A stretch of 64,000 nucleotides of DNA from Marinospirillum perlucidum (GCF_003336805.1 NZ_QFWJ01000002.1:434001-498000); one strand, 5' to 3'; positions 35,970-45,319 are shown, counted from the first letter of the stretch. Numbers and translations: made by a program. The notes: generated by a model not told the origin, from the letters alone.

Positions 35970-37075
35970 GAGCTAGCTCCTGTTTCAGGTGTCGCTTCTG
36001 GCGGAGGCCCGGCATCCAGGGGCAGCAGAAGAACAAATTCAGTGTGTCCCGGGCGGCTGGTGCATTCGATCAATCCCTGGTGTTTTTGCAGGGCCGCCTG
36101 GGCGATGGTCAGCCCCAGGCCGGTGCCTTCGGCACGACCACTGACCATGGGATAAAAGATATTTTCCAGCATGCCTTCGGGTATGCCCGGGCCGTTGTCG
36201 ATAATCTTGACCTGGCAAACCAGGCGATGGCGCTCGGCACCCAGAGTGAACTGGCGCTTGGCCCGGCTTTGTAGTTGGATGCGGCCGTTGGACTGGCCGG
36301 ATTCAATCAGGGCTTGCATGGAATTGCGTACCACATTAAGTACCGCCTGGATCAGTTGCTCCTTGTCACCCAGAAATTCCGGCAGACTGGGATCATAGTC
36401 GCGAACCAGCTTGATCTGCTCGCCAAACTCGGCCTGGGCCAGAGTGTAGACCCTTTCCAGCACTTCATGGATATTGAGCATTTCCAGGCTCGGCAGGTGT
36501 CTGGGGCCGAGCATGCGATCCACCAGATTTCTCAGGCGGTCGGCTTCATTGATAATGACCTGGGTGTAATCCTTCAGGTCCTGGTTGGGCAGAGTGCGTT
36601 CCAGTAATTGCGCTGCACCACGAATACCGCCCAGTGGATTCTTGATTTCATGGGCCATGCCGCGCACCAGCGCACGGACGGTTTCCTGCTTGTTAACCAA
36701 CTCTTCTTCACGGGAAATACGCAGCTGACGATCACGGGGAAAAACTTCCAGGATGACCTGGGTATTGATCAGTTCAGCGATGGGGGATGCCGTGTAATCC
36801 ACGGTGATGGTTTCGCCGTTATGAAGCTGAAAGAGGGCTTCACGCTTGGTGTAAGGATGGCCGGTGTCGGCGGCGTGAACCAGGGTATCCAGACCGGAAT
36901 CAGGTTCCTGGAAAAGCTGGGTGATGGGTTGATTGCGAAATCGAGTCAAACTGGCTGCCAGGAGCATCTCCGCTGCAGGATTCATGTAGATTAGCTGCAA
37001 ATCCTGCTCCAGTAGCAGGACTGCAGTGGTCAGATTCTCGAGCAGATGGCGTGGCAATTCCGGAGCCGAATTCAT
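35966..37075 (-). CDS. glnL: Nitrogen sensor kinase NtrB (GlnL)
   Basis: A 369-residue cytoplasmic histidine kinase/phosphatase that controls NtrC according to nitrogen status through PII. A PAS domain (about 10-120, LLEQDLQLIYMNPAAEMLL) is followed by the H-box with the phospho-His in GMAHEIKNPLGGIRGAAQLL near residue 140 and by the ATPase motifs NVVRNSMQAL, IIDNGPGIP and GTGLGLTIAQ. No membrane segment is present, as expected. ATG 37075 lies about 50 nt after the predicted sigma-54 transcription start. It overlaps glnG by 4 nt. Confidence 0.96.
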   Translation of the reverse strand: MNSAPELPRHLLENLTTAVLLLEQDLQLIYMNPAAEMLLAASLTRFRNQPITQLFQEPDSGLDTLVHAADTGHPYTKREALFQLHNGETITVDYTASPIAELINTQVILEVFPRDRQLRISREEELVNKQETVRALVRGMAHEIKNPLGGIRGAAQLLERTLPNQDLKDYTQVIINEADRLRNLVDRMLGPRHLPSLEMLNIHEVLERVYTLAQAEFGEQIKLVRDYDPSLPEFLGDKEQLIQAVLNVVRNSMQALIESGQSNGRIQLQSRAKRQFTLGAERHRLVCQVKIIDNGPGIPEGMLENIFYPMVSGRAEGTGLGLTIAQAALQKHQGLIECTSRPGHTEFVLLLPLDAGPPPEATPETGASS

Positions 37076-37135
37076 GCTGGTCTCAAATGGCTAGTCTCTG
37101 AAAAAGGGCGTCTTGGCAGTTTTGGGCAAACTTAA

Positions 37136-37151
37136 TGCAAAAGTCGCACCA
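37136..37151 (-). promoter_or_regulatory. Sigma-54 (-24/-12) promoter of glnLG
   Basis: On the minus strand the sequence TGGTGCGACTTTTGCA carries GG and GC at exactly the sigma-54 spacing (consensus TGGCACG-N4-TTGCA), with a perfect TTGCA at -12. The predicted start lies about 50 nt before glnL. An NtrC-type palindrome is about 110 bp upstream of it. Confidence 0.75.
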
Positions 37152-37228
37152 ACATGGTTAATTCCTGTTGGTCCAGCAGGCTTGGGGAAATTCACCCTCT
37201 TCTAACCGTCAGCTTTAGAGAAAGTATT

Positions 37229-37243
37229 GCACTATAAGTGTGC
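37229..37243. promoter_or_regulatory. NtrC-binding site upstream of glnLG
   Basis: The sequence GCAC-N7-GTGC (gcactataagtgtgc) has the dyad spacing of the NtrC consensus (GCAC-N7-GTGC). Its centre is roughly 111 bp before the expected sigma-54 start, the usual enhancer distance, suggesting autoregulation of the operon. Confidence 0.7.
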
Positions 37244-37279
37244 TTTTTTCCAGTCGAGGCTCTTTTGTGGTGCGTCTGT

Positions 37280-38920
37280 CTATTGGGGAGGGATATCCAG
37301 AGGTGGCAGGTTTTCAGCCTGGGATTTGGGGAAGATTAGACTGAAGCGTGCCCCGCCAAGGTGAGGGCTGCGATCGACCAGTGCACTGCCGCGGTGCCAA
37401 TAGATGATCCGCTGCACAATCGAAAGCCCCAAACCATAGCCGCCCGAGCTACGGGTACGACTGTCGTCCAGGCGAGAAAAGGGCATGAAGACACGTTGCC
37501 AGTCTTCTTCAGGGATGCCGGCGCCGTCATCTTCGACATCCACGCGCAGATTGTCAGCCTCCAGATGGCAGGTGATATGGATGCGTGCCTGGGCATAGCG
37601 AACGGCATTACCCACCAGGTTCTGAATAGCGCGTTGAAAATAGCGGCCTTCCAGATCTGCTTCAGTGGTGAAGTGGCCGGGGTTTTCGATCAAAAGCTGC
37701 AGTTCCATATCGGGATTAACCCGCTGAAAACCGGAGATGACATCTTCCAGCAAGCCTTCCACGTCCTGATTGACAAACTGCAGTTGAAGCTTTTCCTGGC
37801 CGAGGCGGGCATAGGTCAGAATTTCATCAATCAGGGTGTCCAGCTCATCAATATCCTTGTCGATCCCCTGAACCTGACGAACCAGTTCCTGATGCGGGCG
37901 CTCCTCTTCGCTCAGGTCTTCAATCATCTGCAGGCCGAAACGAATTCGGGCGACCGGTGTTCTCAGTTCATGGGAAACCGCATGAATCATTTCCTGCTGG
38001 GTTCTCAGCAGGCGCTGGATCTGCTCGGCCATGTGGTTGAAGGCGGCAGCGAGCTTGCCAATAAAATCCTTTTCCTGCTCGGCAACCCGGGCCTTGAGAT
38101 TGCCTGCGGCGAGTTGACTGGAGGCTCTTTCCAAAGATCTCAGGCGTTCGCCCAAGCCATGCAGGAACCACCAGATACTCATGGCCAGAATAGCAAAGGA
38201 AGCCAGGAAAATACCGCCGAGTAGCGGGAAGGGGTAGGGATTGAAAAATTCTACAGGTCCTAGTTTCAACCAGTGGTTTTCATTCAATTGGATGTAGCCG
38301 ACCAGGCTGGCAGGATTTTCCTGGTACCAGGTCACCAGCTGTCCAGGCGCAGAAGTTTGTTGCTGCAGGTCGGGGGCTTCAATAAAAGGGGTGTCGATAG
38401 GCTGCAAAGGATAGGCGTAGAGGGATTGGTAATCCTGCAGTAGTTGGAAGTCACTGTCTTCCTTCAGGCGGTGATACCAGAGGCGTGCAGTGGCTCTCAG
38501 TTGCTGTTCAGTCAGCTGCTGGAAATCAGTGGTGAGTAGCCAGCCTTGGTTGCGGGTAGGGTAGTAAACCCTGAGATCGCCATTTTGCTGTTCTTGCAGT
38601 AGAAGGCGCCTTTCATTCAGGCGTTTTTTTTGCAGTCCACTCAGTTCCAGTGTGTTTTCACGAACGAGCTGAAGGTCCAGCCCTGTTTCCTGGCGTAATT
38701 GTTGAAGCCAGTGATCACGTGACTGGGGGGTGTTGAATTGCTCTTGAGTCAGACTGGCAAAAAGGCCGCTTAAGAGGTTTTCCTGATGAGCTTCCAGGCG
38801 CACCTGATTGGCCAGGGTGACCAGCAGCGTACCCAGAAGCAGGATGCTGATCAGGGCAGCAAATACACCCAGATAAACCCTGAGAAAGATATTATCCAGG
38901 CGTCGGCGAAACAGGCGCAA
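37280..38920 (-). CDS. rstB: RstB-like sensor histidine kinase
   Basis: A 546-residue membrane kinase partner of the response regulator just upstream. An N-terminal transmembrane helix (about 14-35), a periplasmic sensor domain (about 36-230), a second helix (about 232-255) and a HAMP linker precede the H-box HAVSHELRTPVARIRFGLQM near residue 315. The ATPase motifs NLVGNAVRYA, DVEDDGAGIP and SSGGYGLGLSIV follow. The start appears to be TTG 38920: it begins 3 nt after the regulator stop, has AAGGAAG at proper distance, and no ATG exists before the first membrane helix. The periplasmic domain is longer than that of E. coli RstB, so the signal sensed may differ. The name rests mainly on the RstA match of its partner. 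Confidence 0.88.
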   Translation of the reverse strand: MRLFRRRLDNIFLRVYLGVFAALISILLLGTLLVTLANQVRLEAHQENLLSGLFASLTQEQFNTPQSRDHWLQQLRQETGLDLQLVRENTLELSGLQKKRLNERRLLLQEQQNGDLRVYYPTRNQGWLLTTDFQQLTEQQLRATARLWYHRLKEDSDFQLLQDYQSLYAYPLQPIDTPFIEAPDLQQQTSAPGQLVTWYQENPASLVGYIQLNENHWLKLGPVEFFNPYPFPLLGGIFLASFAILAMSIWWFLHGLGERLRSLERASSQLAAGNLKARVAEQEKDFIGKLAAAFNHMAEQIQRLLRTQQEMIHAVSHELRTPVARIRFGLQMIEDLSEEERPHQELVRQVQGIDKDIDELDTLIDEILTYARLGQEKLQLQFVNQDVEGLLEDVISGFQRVNPDMELQLLIENPGHFTTEADLEGRYFQRAIQNLVGNAVRYAQARIHITCHLEADNLRVDVEDDGAGIPEEDWQRVFMPFSRLDDSRTRSSGGYGLGLSIVQRIIYWHRGSALVDRSPHLGGARFSLIFPKSQAENLPPLDIPPQ

Positions 38921-38923
38921 GGT

Positions 38924-39661
38924 TTAGACTTCCTTGACGAAAAGATAGCCTTTACTACGAACCGTCTTGATGCGGCGAGGGTGCATGGGGTCATCCCCGA
39001 CCTTGGGACGGATACGGGAAACCCGCACATCAATCGAGCGGTCCTGGCCGTCGTATTCGATGCCGCGCAGCGCAGTGAAGATTTCTTCACGGGTCAGTAC
39101 GCGACCGGCATTGGATGCCAGCAGCCAGAGAAGATCAAACTCGGCACTGGTCAGATCAATGCTCTCGTCTTTCAACCAGGCTTCGCGCATGGCGCTATCA
39201 ATGACCAGATCACCAAATTCCAGGCGTGAAGCTTCTGGTTCCTGGGTTTCCAGTTGGGCTGTCGGCTGGGTTTCGGTGCGTCTCAGCAAGGCACGGATAC
39301 GGGCAAGAAGAACCCGGGGGCGGACGGGTTTGGCGACATAGTCATCCGCTCCCATTTCCAGACCCAGTACCTGATCCATGTCATCAGTACGGGCGGTCAG
39401 CATCAGGATGGGGACTTCGTTGTTCATCTTGACCTTGCGGCAGATGCTTAAGCCGTCTTCGCCGGGAAGCATGACATCGAGAATAACCAGGTCGGGATTC
39501 TCGTTGGCAATTCGTTCGGCAGCATTGGAACCATCGCTTTCAACACTGATCTGAAAGCCGTTGCCTTCAAGATATTCTTTCGTCAGCGATGCCAGGCGGG
39601 CATCATCTTCAACAATTAGAATGCGGGGCGATAGGTTTGCGTCCACTGTTTGCTCTCTCAC
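38924..39661 (-). CDS. rstA: OmpR-family response regulator, RstA-like
   Basis: A 245-residue regulator with a receiver domain (about 12-125: EDD, Asp in VILDVMLPGEDGLSICR, Lys in VAKPVRP) and a winged-helix DNA-binding domain (about 145-243). The C-terminal stretch with ALRGIEYDGQDRSIDVRVSR and RIKTVRSKGYLF closely resembles E. coli RstA. The start is GTG: 39661 gives the full frame, but GTG 39646 has GAGAG 6 bp upstream and is equally possible. It is followed after 3 nt by its kinase. Its promoter lies in the divergent gap shared with nrdA. Confidence 0.9.
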   Translation of the reverse strand: MREQTVDANLSPRILIVEDDARLASLTKEYLEGNGFQISVESDGSNAAERIANENPDLVILDVMLPGEDGLSICRKVKMNNEVPILMLTARTDDMDQVLGLEMGADDYVAKPVRPRVLLARIRALLRRTETQPTAQLETQEPEASRLEFGDLVIDSAMREAWLKDESIDLTSAEFDLLWLLASNAGRVLTREEIFTALRGIEYDGQDRSIDVRVSRIRPKVGDDPMHPRRIKTVRSKGYLFVKEV

Positions 39662-39996
39662 TTATAGTTCCCAGTTGGCGTTCTGATTAGCATCATACCT
39701 TAATCGACGCCGGTTGAAAGACCTGGATCATAATTGCTGCCAGGTGAAAGGCCATAGGCGATGATTTTGCTCAATGATCTACCTAAAACTTAATACAAAA
39801 ATTTCATTAAGACAAAAAAGCTAAACTTCTTCGGGCCTTGAAGCCAAAAAATCGGCTGCAGGATTTGTTGCACATTTTGTCCACAGGATACCCACTTGCA
39901 GAAGCGGCAAAACAACACTATCTTGTGCTTCGTTTTCAAAGAGGCCCTATATATAGGGTTTTTATAGGGTTATTCATCGACAGAGACCAAGGCAGA
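39662..39996. other. Divergent control region between rstA and nrdA
   Basis: These 335 bp contain the rstA promoter region on the left, an A/T-rich stretch around 39775-39830, and the nrdA promoter with its NrdR boxes on the right. The nrdA reading frame is open back to 39838, but that extension has no ribosome binding site and would cover the NrdR boxes, so I treat it as non-coding. Confidence 0.6.
39913..39959 (+). promoter_or_regulatory. Pair of NrdR boxes controlling nrdAB
   Basis: Box 1 (39913-39928) and box 2 (39944-39959, gccctatatatagggt) match the 16-bp NrdR consensus acaCwAtATaTwGtgt at about 11 and 13 of 16 positions. Their centres are 31 bp apart, the three-helical-turn spacing typical of NrdR operators. 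Box 2 overlaps the likely -10 (TATATA, 39948-39953), so NrdR should repress when dATP is high. A separate nrdR gene is not in the window. Confidence 0.85.
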
Positions 39997-42906
39997 ATGA
40001 GCACTGAAACGAGCGATTATCAAGCGGCAACAGCCGAGGATGCGACCGCGAGCGATCTACAAAAAACCGCGCCCGGTAAGCTGAGGGTTATCAAACGCAA
40101 TGGCGAACTGGCCGGTTTCGATGCCAGCAAAATATCGGTTGCCATGCGCAAGGCCTATATTGCAGTGGAAGGTGAAAGTGCCGATGCATCCAGCCGTATG
40201 CGGGATCTGGTGGACAAGCTGACCCAGCAGATCATGGAAACCTTCATGCGCCGCATGCCAGAAGGCGGCACCCTGCATATTGAAGATATTCAGGATCAGG
40301 TCGAGCTGGCCCTGATGCGCTCCGGTGAACAAAAAGTGGCTCGTGCCTATGTGCTCTACCGGGAAGAACATGCCCGCCTGAGAGCGGCGCAGCAAGAAGG
40401 TATTGTAAAGCCTCACCCCACGATCAGTGTTGAACACCCTGATGGCCAGCGTCGCCCCCTGGATCTGGGTCGCATTGAAATGCTGGTTCAGGAAGCCTGC
40501 ACCGGTCTGCAGCAGGTCGATGCCAAGAAGATTGTCGAAGACTCGGTCAAAAACCTTTATGACGGGGTGCCCGTGGATGGTGTTTCCACTGCCCTGATGA
40601 TGACCGCCCGTACCCTGGTGGAAAAAGAACCTGACTACACCTACGTCACCGCGCGTCTGTTGCTGGACAACCTGCGCCGGGAAGCTCTGTCCTTTTTGGG
40701 CGTGGCTGAAGAAGCTTCTCAGGAAGACATGAAGCGTTTCTATCCGGAAGCCTTCAAGGTTTACATTGAAAAAGGCATTGAGTTCGAACAGCTGGACCCG
40801 CGTCTGGCGGAATTTGACCTGGACCGTCTGGGGCAGGCACTGAACCCTCAGGCCGACAACCAGTTTACCTATCTGGGCCTGCAAACCCTCTATGACCGCT
40901 ACTTTATTCACCATGAAGAAGTTCGCTATGAATTGCCTCAGGTGATGTTCATGCGGGTGGCCATGGGTCTGGCTTTGAATGAAGACGACCGCGAAGGTGC
41001 AGCCATTGATTTCTACCAGCTGCTGTCCTCGTTTGACTATATGGCCTCCACACCGACCCTGTTTAATTCGGGTACGGTACGCAGCCAGCTTTCCAGCTGT
41101 TATCTGACCACGGTGCCGGATGATCTGGATGCTATCTATAACGCCATTCACGACAATGCCATGCTGTCCAAGTGGGCTGGCGGTCTGGGTAACGACTGGA
41201 CGCCGATCCGCGCCATGGGTTCACGCATCAAGGGCACCAACGGCAAAAGCCAGGGTGTAGTTCCCTTCCTGAAGGTGGTCAATGATACGGCGGTTGCCGT
41301 TAACCAGGGCGGCAAGCGTAAGGGCGCTGTTTGTGCTTACCTGGAAACCTGGCACCTGGATATTGAAGAGTTTCTGGAGCTGCGCAAAAACACCGGTGAT
41401 GACCGTCGCCGTACGCACGATATGAACTCGGCCAACTGGGTACCCGACCTGTTTATGCAGCGGGTATTTGAAGACCAGGAATGGACACTCTTCTCGCCCA
41501 ACGATGTGCCCGAGCTGCACGATCTGTTTGGCGCTGCCTTCAAAGAAGCTTATGAAGCCTATGAAGACAAGACCCGTACTGGTGAAATCAAGCTGTTCAA
41601 ACGCGTCAAGGCGGCCGATCTCTGGCGCAAGATGCTATCCATGCTGTTTGAAACAGGTCATCCCTGGATCACCTTCAAGGACCCTTGTAACCTGCGTTCA
41701 CCCCAGCAGCATGCGGGTGTGGTTCACTCTTCCAACCTGTGCACGGAAATCACGCTGAACACCAGTGAAGATGAAATTGCCGTGTGCAACCTGGGTTCCA
41801 TCAACCTGGTGCAGCATATTACCGATCAGGGCGAGCTGGATGTCGACAAGCTCAAGAAGAGTGTCCGGGTAGCGGTACGCATGCTGGATAACGTCGTAGA
41901 TATCAATTACTACGCGGTTCCCCAGGCGCGTCGCTCCAACCTGCGTCACCGTCCTGTAGGACTGGGCATCATGGGCTTCCAGGATGCTCTCTATAAACAG
42001 GGGATTGCTTACTCCTCGGATGCCGGTGTGAACTTCGCTGACCGTTCCATGGAGCTGGTGAGCTACTTTGCTATCGAAGCCTCTTCAGATCTGGCGACGG
42101 AAAGAGGCAGCTACGAAACCTATCAAGGCTCCTTGTGGAGCCAGGGCATCCTGCCTTTGGATTCCATCGACAAGCTGCGTCAGGAGCGCGGTGATAAGTA
42201 TCTGGAAATGGATACTTCCAGCACCCAAGACTGGGACGCCCTGCGTCAGAAGGTGATCAAGCAGGGAATGCGCAATTCCAATGTCATGGCCATTGCACCT
42301 ACCGCGACAATTTCCAATATCTGCGGTGTTTCCCAGTCGATTGAGCCGACTTACCAGAACCTCTACGTTAAATCCAACCTCTCGGGCGAGTTCACGGTAG
42401 TGAACCCTTATATGGTGAAGGATCTAAAAGAAAGAGGGCTTTGGGATGAAGTGATGGTCAATGACCTGAAGTACTACGATGGTTCCCTGCAGCCCATCGA
42501 ACGGGTGCCCGAAGATATCCGTCAGCGCTATGCCACGGCTTTTGAAGTGGAGCCAAAATGGCTGGTGGATGCTGCAGCCCGTCGACAAAAATGGATCGAT
42601 CAGGCTCAGTCACTGAACCTCTATATCAAGGGGGTTTCCGGCAAGAAACTGGATATCACCTATCGCATGGCCTGGTTCCGGGGTCTTAAGACCACCTATT
42701 ACCTGCGAGCGCTGGGTGCGACTTCGGTGGAAAAATCCACCGTGGATCGCGGCAACCTGAATGCCGTTTCTAGCGCAGCACCGACACCGGCCCCGGCGCC
42801 CCAGCCGGAACCACGTGGCCTGGATGACTTCCTGGAAGGGCGCAACGGCCAGTCGGTTCCACGGGGCGGCGATATTGATGATCTGGGCTGTGAAGCCTGC
42901 CAGTAA
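39997..42906 (+). CDS. nrdA: Ribonucleoside-diphosphate reductase, class Ia alpha subunit NrdA
   Basis: A 969-residue catalytic subunit that reduces ribonucleotides to deoxyribonucleotides. Two N-terminal ATP-cone regulatory domains (about 25-125 with KLRVIKRNGE, and about 145-235) precede the barrel. Active-site stretches include SSCYLTTVPDD (near 368), the NLCTEITLN radical region (near 585), and APTATISNICGVSQSIEP (near 770). The C-terminus ends in CEACQ, the redox Cys pair that re-reduces the site. Length and the double cone are like Pseudomonas NrdA. I chose ATG 39997 (CAAGGCAGA upstream) and not the frame start at 39838, because the extra 53 codons lie over the NrdR boxes. nrdB follows after a short gap. 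Confidence 0.96.
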   Translation: MSTETSDYQAATAEDATASDLQKTAPGKLRVIKRNGELAGFDASKISVAMRKAYIAVEGESADASSRMRDLVDKLTQQIMETFMRRMPEGGTLHIEDIQDQVELALMRSGEQKVARAYVLYREEHARLRAAQQEGIVKPHPTISVEHPDGQRRPLDLGRIEMLVQEACTGLQQVDAKKIVEDSVKNLYDGVPVDGVSTALMMTARTLVEKEPDYTYVTARLLLDNLRREALSFLGVAEEASQEDMKRFYPEAFKVYIEKGIEFEQLDPRLAEFDLDRLGQALNPQADNQFTYLGLQTLYDRYFIHHEEVRYELPQVMFMRVAMGLALNEDDREGAAIDFYQLLSSFDYMASTPTLFNSGTVRSQLSSCYLTTVPDDLDAIYNAIHDNAMLSKWAGGLGNDWTPIRAMGSRIKGTNGKSQGVVPFLKVVNDTAVAVNQGGKRKGAVCAYLETWHLDIEEFLELRKNTGDDRRRTHDMNSANWVPDLFMQRVFEDQEWTLFSPNDVPELHDLFGAAFKEAYEAYEDKTRTGEIKLFKRVKAADLWRKMLSMLFETGHPWITFKDPCNLRSPQQHAGVVHSSNLCTEITLNTSEDEIAVCNLGSINLVQHITDQGELDVDKLKKSVRVAVRMLDNVVDINYYAVPQARRSNLRHRPVGLGIMGFQDALYKQGIAYSSDAGVNFADRSMELVSYFAIEASSDLATERGSYETYQGSLWSQGILPLDSIDKLRQERGDKYLEMDTSSTQDWDALRQKVIKQGMRNSNVMAIAPTATISNICGVSQSIEPTYQNLYVKSNLSGEFTVVNPYMVKDLKERGLWDEVMVNDLKYYDGSLQPIERVPEDIRQRYATAFEVEPKWLVDAAARRQKWIDQAQSLNLYIKGVSGKKLDITYRMAWFRGLKTTYYLRALGATSVEKSTVDRGNLNAVSSAAPTPAPAPQPEPRGLDDFLEGRNGQSVPRGGDIDDLGCEACQ

Positions 42907-42934
42907 GAATTCGGATTAAGACGAGGTGGATGTC

Positions 42935-44188
42935 ATGTTAAGTTGGGACGATTACGAAGAAGATACCGCAGTAGCAACAGAAAAGACTGCTGCACAACCT
43001 CAGCCAGCGGTGCAGCCTCAGGCTGAGGCTCCTGCTCCTGCCGTGGAAGAAGCGCCTGCTGAATCCCGGCAGTACCAGCCTCGTCCTCAGGGGGATCTGC
43101 ACGCCCGCGCTGCCCAAGCAGTCAAGGATCTGGATGTTGCTGCCGGTCTGGAAGAGCTGGAAATGGGCGCCGCGCGGATTGAAGTTGATGACAAACAGAT
43201 GATCAACGCCCGGGCTGACCTCAACCAGCTGGTGCCCTTCAAGTATGACTGGGCCTGGCAGAAGTACCTGGATGGCACGGCCAACCACTGGATGCCTCAG
43301 GAAGTTAACATGACGGCGGACATCGCCCTGTGGAAAAGTCAGGATGGCCTGACCGAAGACGAACGTCTGATCGTGATGCGTTCTCTGGGCTATTTCTCTA
43401 CGGCTGATTCCCTGGTGGCCAATAATCTGGTGCTGGCGATCTATCGTCTGATCACCAACCCCGAGTGCCGTCAGTATCTGCTGCGCCAAGCCTTTGAAGA
43501 AGCCATCCACACCCATGCCTACCAGTATTGCGTGGAATCCCTGGGTATGGATGAAGGTGAAGTCTTCAACATGTACCGCGAAGTGCCTTCGGTGGCGGCC
43601 AAATCTGCTTGGAGTCTCAAGCACACCCAGGCCATTGCCCAGCCCACTTTCCAGACGGGCACACCGGAAACCGATCAGGAACTGCTGCGTAACATGATTG
43701 CCTTCTATGTGGTGACCGAAGGCGTTTTCTTCTATTGTGGCTTCTCCCAGATCCTGTCCATGGGCCGCCGCAACAAGATGACCGGCGTGGCTGAACAGTT
43801 CCAGTACATTCTGCGTGATGAATCCATGCACCTGAATTTCGGCATCGACATGATCAACCAGATCAAGATCGAGAACCCTCATCTGTGGACACCGGAATTT
43901 CAGGAAGAAGTCACCCAGATGATTCTGGAAGGGACCGAACTGGAAATCGCCTATGCACGTGACACCATGCCTCGTGGTGTTCTGGGCATGAATGCGGCGA
44001 TCATGGAAGAGTATCTGCACTTTATCTGTAACCGTCGTCTGGCTCAGATCGGTCTGAAAGAACAATTCCCCGGCGCGACCAATCCTTTCCCCTGGATGTC
44101 GGAAATTATCGATCTGCGCAAAGAAAAGAACTTTTTTGAGACACGCGTCACCGAATATCAGGTGGGTGGTGCGTTAAGCTGGGACTAG
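42935..44188 (+). CDS. nrdB: Ribonucleoside-diphosphate reductase, class Ia beta subunit NrdB
   Basis: A 417-residue di-iron tyrosyl-radical subunit. An A/P/E-rich N-terminal segment (about 15-75) precedes the ferritin-like fold. Metal ligands are seen in [28 protein letters not shown] and RDESMHLNF, and the radical Tyr aligns in HTHAY, four residues after the ligand His. The C-terminus ([11 protein letters not shown]) is the tail that docks on NrdA. The start MLSWDDY is like Pseudomonas NrdB. ATG 42935 has GAGG 8 bp upstream; GTG 42926 is a weaker option. It is 28 bp after nrdA and ends at a strong terminator, so nrdAB is a two-gene operon. Confidence 0.96.
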   Translation: MLSWDDYEEDTAVATEKTAAQPQPAVQPQAEAPAPAVEEAPAESRQYQPRPQGDLHARAAQAVKDLDVAAGLEELEMGAARIEVDDKQMINARADLNQLVPFKYDWAWQKYLDGTANHWMPQEVNMTADIALWKSQDGLTEDERLIVMRSLGYFSTADSLVANNLVLAIYRLITNPECRQYLLRQAFEEAIHTHAYQYCVESLGMDEGEVFNMYREVPSVAAKSAWSLKHTQAIAQPTFQTGTPETDQELLRNMIAFYVVTEGVFFYCGFSQILSMGRRNKMTGVAEQFQYILRDESMHLNFGIDMINQIKIENPHLWTPEFQEEVTQMILEGTELEIAYARDTMPRGVLGMNAAIMEEYLHFICNRRLAQIGLKEQFPGATNPFPWMSEIIDLRKEKNFFETRVTEYQVGGALSWD

Positions 44189-44211
44189 CGTCCAGCAGGT
44201 TCTTGATTTGG

Positions 44212-44240
44212 AAAAGCCTGGCGTTTGCCAGGCTTTTTTT
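44212..44240 (+). terminator. Rho-independent terminator after nrdB
   Basis: The stem AAAAGCCTGGC / GCCAGGCTTTTTTT with a four-base loop is followed by a run of T. It lies 24 bp after the nrdB stop and closes the nrdAB operon. Confidence 0.92.
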
Positions 44241-44303
44241 ATGTCAGGCTGACGGGATTGCTGACTGGATGCCTGGGATAAAAAGTGGCTATTACAATAC
44301 TTG

Positions 44304-44360
44304 TATAATAAATTGACCTAAGTATTTGCGGATTACTGGCTGCTATGGTTATCCTAGCAG
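44304..44360 (+). promoter_or_regulatory. Possible promoter and leader hairpin of the SH3-domain gene
   Basis: A perfect TATAAT (44304-44309) lies in an A/T-rich stretch after the nrdB terminator, but the -35 region is poor. A hairpin CTGCTA/TAGCAG (44340-44345 and 44355-44360) follows in the leader of about 165 nt. I do not recognise a known riboswitch. Confidence 0.3.
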
Positions 44361-44482
44361 TCTCTCTTCAGGGACAGACCAGAGGGTTAGACTTTCTAAT
44401 AACCGATTCAATGGGGCAGAAACAGCCGGAAAAATAAGTAACTGGCACTTCTGCACAAGAATTAAGTGGGTGGACAGGATCA

Positions 44483-45244
44483 ATGAATGGGAATCCAAGG
44501 CAGGCCGGTTTTTCTTTAGCTGGCCAAATTTTGTATAAGTGCAGTCGCCAGCTGGCGCTGGTACATCTACTGCTGGCTATGGCTTTGTTTTCCCTGTCTT
44601 CCCCGGTTTTTGCTTCCAATGTCTGGATGGTGGCCGTCCCTGTCGCTAATGTCCGTGCCGCTCCCCAGGGTGATGCGGCTCTGGTGACCCAACTGCCCCG
44701 CGGCGAAAAGGTAACCCTGGTCGGTCGTCAAGGTGTCTGGTTGCAGGTTGAGTTGCCGGATAATCAGCTAGCCTGGATGCACCAGGTTACTGTCACCCAG
44801 GCTGTGGATTTCTTTGGCCTTTCCCTGCAAAACGCGGAAAGAAGCGAACTGCGCGAAGCCATCAAGGCTGCCGGTGTCGAAGTGGTTAGAGAAGTCAGCG
44901 CCTACCCCTATGATCTTTACAACCCTGCACCCTGGTGGACCGGAGCAACAGAAATGGCTGTAGGCTATACGCCCGAAGACCAGATGTTTGCCATTGCCGA
45001 GATTACTTTCCGCTCCCAGGATGACACTGAGCAGGTTCGGGAAATCGCCGAACAGGTGCAGGACGACCTGGGCGACTGGGATAGTGTGAGCGGTCGTCGC
45101 GCAGAAGGGCCGGTGGAATTTGAATGGCAACAGGGCGGGGTTCGCGTCCTGGTTCATCGCGGCTGGCCGGATACCACCACCTACCTGACCTACGAAATCC
45201 CCGAGCGCTTTGCTCGCTTGCAGGCTGCCTTGCAATCCCGCTGA
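44483..45244 (+). CDS. Exported protein with bacterial SH3 domain
   Basis: A 253-residue protein with an N-terminal signal or anchor segment (ALVHLLLAMALFSLSSPVFA, about 25-45) and a bacterial SH3 domain (about 48-105: VPVANVRAAPQGDAALVTQLPRG, then VWLQVELPDNQLAWMH). The remaining 150 residues resemble no family I can name. They are mixed alpha/beta with several Trp (YNPAPWWTG, DLGDWDSVSG, HRGWPDTT). SH3_3 domains bind cell-wall peptides, so a periplasmic or envelope role is likely. ATG 44483 has AGGA 4-7 bp upstream. It is followed 75 bp later by the flavin-reductase-like gene; the two may or may not be co-transcribed. Confidence 0.75.
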   Translation: MNGNPRQAGFSLAGQILYKCSRQLALVHLLLAMALFSLSSPVFASNVWMVAVPVANVRAAPQGDAALVTQLPRGEKVTLVGRQGVWLQVELPDNQLAWMHQVTVTQAVDFFGLSLQNAERSELREAIKAAGVEVVREVSAYPYDLYNPAPWWTGATEMAVGYTPEDQMFAIAEITFRSQDDTEQVREIAEQVQDDLGDWDSVSGRRAEGPVEFEWQQGGVRVLVHRGWPDTTTYLTYEIPERFARLQAALQSR

Positions 45245-45319
45245 GCTGCTGTGTCGCCAGCTTGGGGGGAAAGTTTGCAAGGCCGAAACCTGCCTTTTTG
45301 ATGCCGACGAGGAGCTATT

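Noticed and set aside
39877-39885. Possible DnaA box (TTGTCCACA) upstream of nrdA
   Set aside because: It has one mismatch at a conserved position and stands alone. nrdA control by DnaA is known in E. coli, but this single site is too weak to annotate.
40057-41151. 364-codon minus-strand frame
   Set aside because: It is antisense to nrdA and mirrors its codons; no start signal or domain is seen.
42938-44065. 375-codon minus-strand frame
   Set aside because: It is antisense to nrdB, whose metal ligands and radical Tyr are all present on the plus strand.
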